DNA from: Wurfbainia villosa | Taxonomy: Eukaryota > Streptophyta > Magnoliopsida > Zingiberales > Zingiberaceae | Assembly: GCA_025175895.1 (NCBI GenBank) | Contig: CM046003.1 | Location: 44,014,335 to 44,078,334, forward strand | Length of the DNA stretch: 64,000 bases | Direction of reading: 5' to 3' | In this document: positions 59,401 through 64,000 of the stretch, one piece after another | How positions within the stretch are numbered: position 1 is the stretch's first letter | Layout: every line of letters starts with the position of its first letter | The notes under the pieces: model-generated | What the model was told of the DNA's origin: nothing | Seen by the model: only the letters and a program-made list of their open reading frames with translations | The model's database searches: none | Made by a program: the position numbers and the translations under genes

Positions 59401-61500
59401 CTTCGAAAATTTGAGTTGATCCCCGGTCATGTGTCGGGAGCAACCACTGTCCAACATCCATTGATCCTACATATAAGGTAGTTGGATCGGATATTGGAAT
59501 TACTAAAGGGTTGTTTGTAAGTTTTTAAACCTAAATCATCTCACCAATATCTACATGATCAAAACATGTTATTCCTATGTGTTATTGTGAGATGACTTTC
59601 AATTTTACTTGATTAATTTTAATGAATTTAAATTAACCAACATTAGGTTAGATTCGGATTTAGTCTAAGCTCATCAAGTAATCTTTTCAAGAGATTAGCT
59701 TCCAGGTCGTGGCGAGGCACAGAGGCCTTCTTTGATCGGAACAACGACCACTTCCTTAGACAAAGCTAATTTCAAGAAATTGATAACTCGACTTACTTGA
59801 GACTACATCTTGGTCTAACTAGTTATTTTTGAAAAGAGGCTCCCGAGGCTCAATCTTTTAAATAGGATTTTAGTTGATTATGAGTCCTATCTAACCATTC
59901 TAAAAATAAAGGAAAAACTAAGCATGCAATTTCTAAGACTTAACAAAAATACATTTTGTATTAGCTCCCCCTGGACCATTGAATAGAGTGGGTCTATTCA
60001 CATAGTGAATTTGGTCCTTGGGAACCCAATACATGTTAGATCCTAAAGTTGAAATCAAAGTGATCTTAGGGACCCATGCTTGGACATTTTTCTTATGTTG
60101 GTTTACTATAGACATATATGACTTATTGGTTGTATTTGAGTTAAACCCGAGTCCGGCCTTGTTGTACACGGCCCTTTGTGATCCAAGTAAGAGGTCAAGT
60201 CCCTTGGATCCCAAAGTGAACCTTTCCAACGTGTTCCTAAGGTCTTCGACTTGTGTTTTCAAAGCGAGTTCTCAACTTCAAGCTTTTCAACTTGAGTTGA
60301 GTCCTCCTCTTGAATCTGAGTAGTCGAAGAGGTTAGGAGACCTCATGTTTGAGGAGGTTAACCTCCTCAATTAGGTCTCGACCTTGGACTCGGACTTAGC
60401 TAGTTTCTTATTTAAAAATTTAATTGCACCATACAAAGTATTAAGTAACGACCGACTTACCCTTAATGATTCTTTTGAACCGGATCACGGATCCGCGTGG
60501 CTTGTCTTGAATGGAAGCTCATCATCGGATTCGGACTCGGACTCTTCTTGGTTTGAGTCGTGCTCGGTCGGCTTGGCCATTAGAGCTTGGATATCGCGTC
60601 TTCTTCCTCCGACAACTCCTCCCAAGTAGCGTTTAGTGCTTTCTTGGTCTTTGATGCGTTATTCTTTAGCTTTGGGCACTCGGACTTGATGTGACCGAAC
60701 TCCACTCATAGCATCTAAAATTAGAAGTATTTGAATTAGGTTTAGGCTTACCTTGAGTTGTTGGTCGTTTTTCGTCTCTTGATCATCTTAGAACTAGATT
60801 GACTAGTTCGGATTCTATTCGGAGTCTACTTCCGATTCGGACTCGTCTTCTTCCTTCGGGGTGGCTTGCTTGCGGGCTTCTTCTTTTTGGAACTCCTGAA
60901 CTAACGCAATACTCTTCTCGGCCCGACCACGTTAGTTTGCTCATGTAATTCAAGTTCAAAACAATTGTCTAACCTAATTTTAGAAAGGTCCTTGGAGACC
61001 TTGTAGGCATCGACCATGGATGCCCACAAGGTGGTCCTAGGAAGCGAGTTAAGAGAATACGATAAGGTCGCGATTCTCGACCTTTTGTCCGATGGCATGG
61101 AGTTGGTTGGCGATGTCTTGGATATCTGAGCATGTAGTTGAGTTGCGGTCTCGTTTTCCTGCATTTTCAAGTTATACAATTTATTTAAAAGTAAATCTCT
61201 TTTACATACCTTCGTGTCGTCGGTGCCTTCGTGTAGTTCCACTAGCTTGGTCCATAAGTCCTTTGCACTAATGAAGGGGCCGACGCGGTTGAGCTCTTCC
61301 TTGGACACCCCACATTGCAAGATTTGAGTTGCCTTGGCATCGGCTTCTACTTGTTTTTTCATGGAATTTGACCCTTGATCGTAACCCAAAGATTCACCAT
61401 CTTCATTATTAGGAAGTGTGAAACCGGTTTGGATTGATCCACATCTCGATTGGGTTTTAAGAAAGCATTCCGACCCTTCCAATAACGAAAGTCATTACGT
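56494..61500 (-). pseudogene. SIRE-type gag-pol remnant of E
   Basis: Fragments read from 61500 down. Gag domain (WTKLVELHEG near 61230), gag C-terminus (SNMYWVPKD near 60020), protease (MLDSGCSRHMTG at 59457-59422, a DSG version of the active site), GAG-pre-integrase (KICNACQQGKQSR near 58970), integrase (DDYSRFTWVRF near 58805), RT (ELSFFLGLQIKQTKDGIY near 57330) and RNase H (SRTKHIEVKHHFIREH, then NLADIFTKPL, near 56680-56550). At least ten frame changes or stops separate these, so no functional polyprotein is encoded. The YVDD box region (about 57400-57450) is damaged. Confidence 0.9.
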
Positions 61501-61898
61501 GTAAAAGCGGGGGTCGGGCGGTGCTAAACCCTTCGAGATGGGCCATTTAAAACAAGAAGAAGAGCGACGAAAAAGAATCTTGCAAAACACACACGAAAGA
61601 ATATTCCAAGACCTTTCGTCTTGGATTAGTAAGTAAAAAAAATATATATAAAATGTAACTTGCAAAAAGAAATAAACAATCAAATGCGAATGTCGTTGAA
61701 GTTCCGGAGGACAACCTTACTCGGGATCTAACCCGAAGGACAACCTTATCCGGATCCTAAAGCCTCTAATGCAATTCTATATGTAGGAGAAGATAAGCAA
61801 GTGAAATAATTATACGAAAACAGAAATAAATAAATAAAAAATCTGTGAAAAAAAAAAACAAAGCTAGATTGGTGGTTTCACCGAATCTTAGCGCCCCC

Positions 61899-61911
61899 GG
61901 CTCTGATACCA
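61899..61911 (-). other. PBS of E
   Basis: TGGTATCAGAGCC on the minus strand, two bases after the LTR end; matches the initiator tRNA-Met complement. Confidence 0.92.
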
Positions 61912-61913
61912 AT

Positions 61914-63276
61914 TGTTGGATCGAAAGTGTCGCTAGAGGGGGGGGTGAATAGCGATACGGTGTCGTTAAAAAAAAACTTTTGCAATAAGTAAAAAGCAAG
62001 TAGAGAGTGTACAGCGGAAATATAAAGTAGACAAGATATTTTTACGTGGTTCACAATCTTTCGATTGCTAATCCACGGCCCTAGTGATCCTTGATCACGT
62101 ACGGAGGGCAATTCACTAAAACCACTCCTCCTCGTTGGAAGTAGGAAACGATCACAAAAGAAATCAAGGCAAAGGACACTCCCCTTTCCTTGTTACGATT
62201 AAAGCACAAAGACAATTTAAAGAAGTAGAACTTAAATAAATATACCGACAACTCTTATAAGTAGAAGATGTAGCTTTGTCGGGCGCACTTCATCGTAGCA
62301 AATGTGAGTAGTAGTAGCGGCGTTACAACGGCGTGTTGAGAGCTCTTGATTTCTTATCATTTTTGCTTGGCGTGAACATGTCTATTTATGGATATTGATC
62401 TATGAATTTAGACATAGGTAGTGTCCAAGGTGAGGTTCTTATCCCCCAAGTCTTGCTCATCCACATCCTTTGCGCCAACTCAAGGATGAGGTGCTTCATC
62501 CAACCACCTTGTGCCACAACTCAAGGATGAGGTGCTCATCCAACCACCTTGTGCCACCTCAAGGAGGCCTTCACGCCAACTTGTTGGAGCCATCCAACTT
62601 GTGCCACATCATGGGAGCCAACCATCTTGTGCCAACTCTCCTCATTTTGGGCATCCAAGCTTGATGGTGGTTTGCCAACCATCTTGTGCCAACTCACCTC
62701 ATTTTGGGCGTCCAACTTGATGATGGTTTGGATGTCCACCTTGATGCCACATCACCTAATTTTGGGGTCCAAGCTTGGTGATGGTTTGGATGTCCACCTT
62801 GATGCCACATCACCCTTTGTACCAAAACACGAGTCAAGTCCAAATTCACCCCTTGAAATTCGAGCTCTTCTCGAGGTCGAACTAGACCATGATCGTAGTA
62901 GACGAGTCAAAGGGTTTTGACCGCAGATAGTTAGCTTAAAATATAAAGTACGATGGTTCTAACCAACTGATCTCGACCTAGACCTTCCATTGGAGGTATT
63001 GGGTCGGATCTACGCTTAACGTCCTTGCTTCGCTTTCACACGAGCTTACCTTGTAGCCTCGCTTCCGGTCTTCACCCGAGTACCTCGGCTTCCTCCGAAA
63101 TCCCTCTGGCGTTGCCCGACCACCTCGGTTCCCACCGGGTGTCGCAGACCTTCCGCTCAACTTTAGCATTTCTGCACACTTAATTGAGCTCGTAAGATAA
63201 CAAATATACTCTTAACTATTGAGCCTTTTGCCATAATCAAAATATCGGTTCGACTTTGGTGCCCACTGCACCAACA
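61914..63276 (-). repeat. 5' LTR of E
   Basis: 1,363 bp. It starts exactly like the partner (TGTTGGATCG) and ends GCACCAACA. Several short stretches differ abruptly from the partner, for example 62870-62930 against 55310-55350, while flanking sequence is almost identical. Confidence 0.93.
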
Positions 63277-64000
63277 GGGAATGGAGCAAAGGTTGTTGCA
63301 CTCGCCATCGGAACATATTTATTAAAACTCCCTACAAGACTTGTCTTAGAACTGGACAATTGCTTTTATGTTCCTTCGTTGATAAAGAACATCATTTCTA
63401 TTTCTTGTTTGAATAGAAATGGGTACCATTTAACTTTTAGTAACAATTGTTGTTACATAACTTTGAATGGCATTCTTTATGGGACTGGAACTTTAAGCAA
63501 TGGTATTTATACGTTGGACGTATCTAGTGACATTCTCAATATTGAAGTGAGCAACAAGTGTGCTCGAAAAGATAATCAATTAGCCTCCTACATGTGGCAT
63601 TGTCGTCTTGGCCATGTAAGCAAGAAATGCATGTTCGAATTACAGGGATGTGGAATTCTGGAATCGTTTGAATTGGATTCATACGATACATGCGAATCAT
63701 GCTTAAAAGGCAAGATGACTAAGTTACCTTTTATAGGAAAAGGTGAAAGAGTGGGAGAGTTGCTAGGTTTAATACATACTGATGTATGTGGACCTATGTC
63801 AACTCAATTTCTAGGAGGCTATAACTACTTCATTACCTTCACCGATGATCACTCACGGTTTGGGTATGTGTTCTTGATGAAACACAAGTCTGAAGCCTTT
63901 GAAAGGTTCAAAGAATTCAGAAATGAAGTAGAGAAACAACATGACAAGAGTATTAAAATACTTCGATAGGATCGAGGTGGTGAATACTTAAGTCAAGAGT
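63277..64000 (+). pseudogene. D GAG-pre-integrase and integrase, partial
   Basis: Resumes D's frame after E. YMWHCRLGH and CESCLKGKMTK mark the zinc-binding GAG-pre-integrase region (about 63589-63730). LIHTDVCGPM (near 63770) and TDDHSRFGYVF open the integrase core. TAG at 63967-63969 replaces a Ser codon just before DRGGEY, the second catalytic Asp region. The frame continues beyond the window. Confidence 0.88.

Larger units (their letters stand above)
54330..63276 (-). mobile_element. SIRE-type copia element E, decayed but full length
   Basis: 8,947 bp with LTRs 54330-55699 and 61914-63276, perfect TSDs GGGAA (54325-54329 and 63277-63281), PBS (61899-61911) and a polypurine tract (55700-55715). 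The internal region carries gag, protease, integrase, RT and RNase H remnants in order on the minus strand, so it was once autonomous. It belongs to the same broad group as the gag-only elements in C2 but its LTRs lack the CAGTCGACTG palindromes. Confidence 0.95.
49997..64000 (+). mobile_element. Ty1/copia element D, 5' part, split by E
   Basis: Plus-strand copia element with a 5' LTR (about 49997-52250), PBS (52252-52267), a repeat-rich leader, decayed gag and protease, and, after E, GAG-pre-integrase and integrase running off the window. Protein joins across E: the target is the reading frame around VGN and GAK, with GGGAA duplicated. Its 3' half and 3' LTR lie outside the window. Confidence 0.9.

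Overview
This window looks like nuclear DNA of a large-genome flowering plant, possibly a monocot, although nothing in it fixes the species. I found no convincing host gene, tRNA, rRNA or CRISPR array. Nearly every base belongs to LTR retrotransposons inserted into one another. The evidence is TG...CA LTR pairs, primer-binding sites (PBS) next to LTR ends, polypurine tracts, copia and gypsy protein motifs, and 5-bp target-site duplications (TSDs) that I matched by eye.

Layout from left to right. Element C1 (1-4922, + strand) is the 3' part of a Ty1/copia element with a decayed pol and a 3' LTR. It abuts, and seems to sit in, the 5' LTR of B, an Athila-like Ty3/gypsy derivative whose parts are at 4923-5503, 42586-43181 and 43182-47726. 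The same B LTR is split again by C2, a 37-kb chromovirus-type gypsy element (5504-42580). C2 carries five further insertions: a solo LTR (8034-9448, TSD ATTTG), a nearly complete copia element (10949-20243, minus strand, TSD GCATA), a pol-less gag element with a captured gene (20924-29617, minus, TSD GAGAG), a second solo LTR (30148-31575, TSD TTTAC) and a gag-only element (34915-40396, plus, TSD ATTAT). With these removed, the two C2 LTRs are 3,424 and 3,422 bp, which supports the dissection.

Right of B lies A (47727 to about 49996, minus), an Athila-like gag and LTR fragment. It is cut by D (about 49997 to the window end, plus), a Ty1/copia element whose protease/integrase junction is split by E (54330-63276, minus, TSD GGGAA), a decayed SIRE-type copia element.

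Four things stand out. First, a spliced, gene-like unit (25291-24017) with a canonical GT-AG intron and a host-like 5' UTR lies inside a retrotransposon that has gag but no pol. Second, the palindrome CAGTCGACTG is clustered just upstream of the LTR TATA box in four separate SIRE-type insertions, and LTR pairs differ most there. Third, there is an intact 577-codon gag in a gag-only element with closely similar LTRs. Fourth, the full nesting order can be read from TSDs. The gag-only elements would need proteins supplied by an autonomous relative. E belongs to the right broad group but is itself broken.
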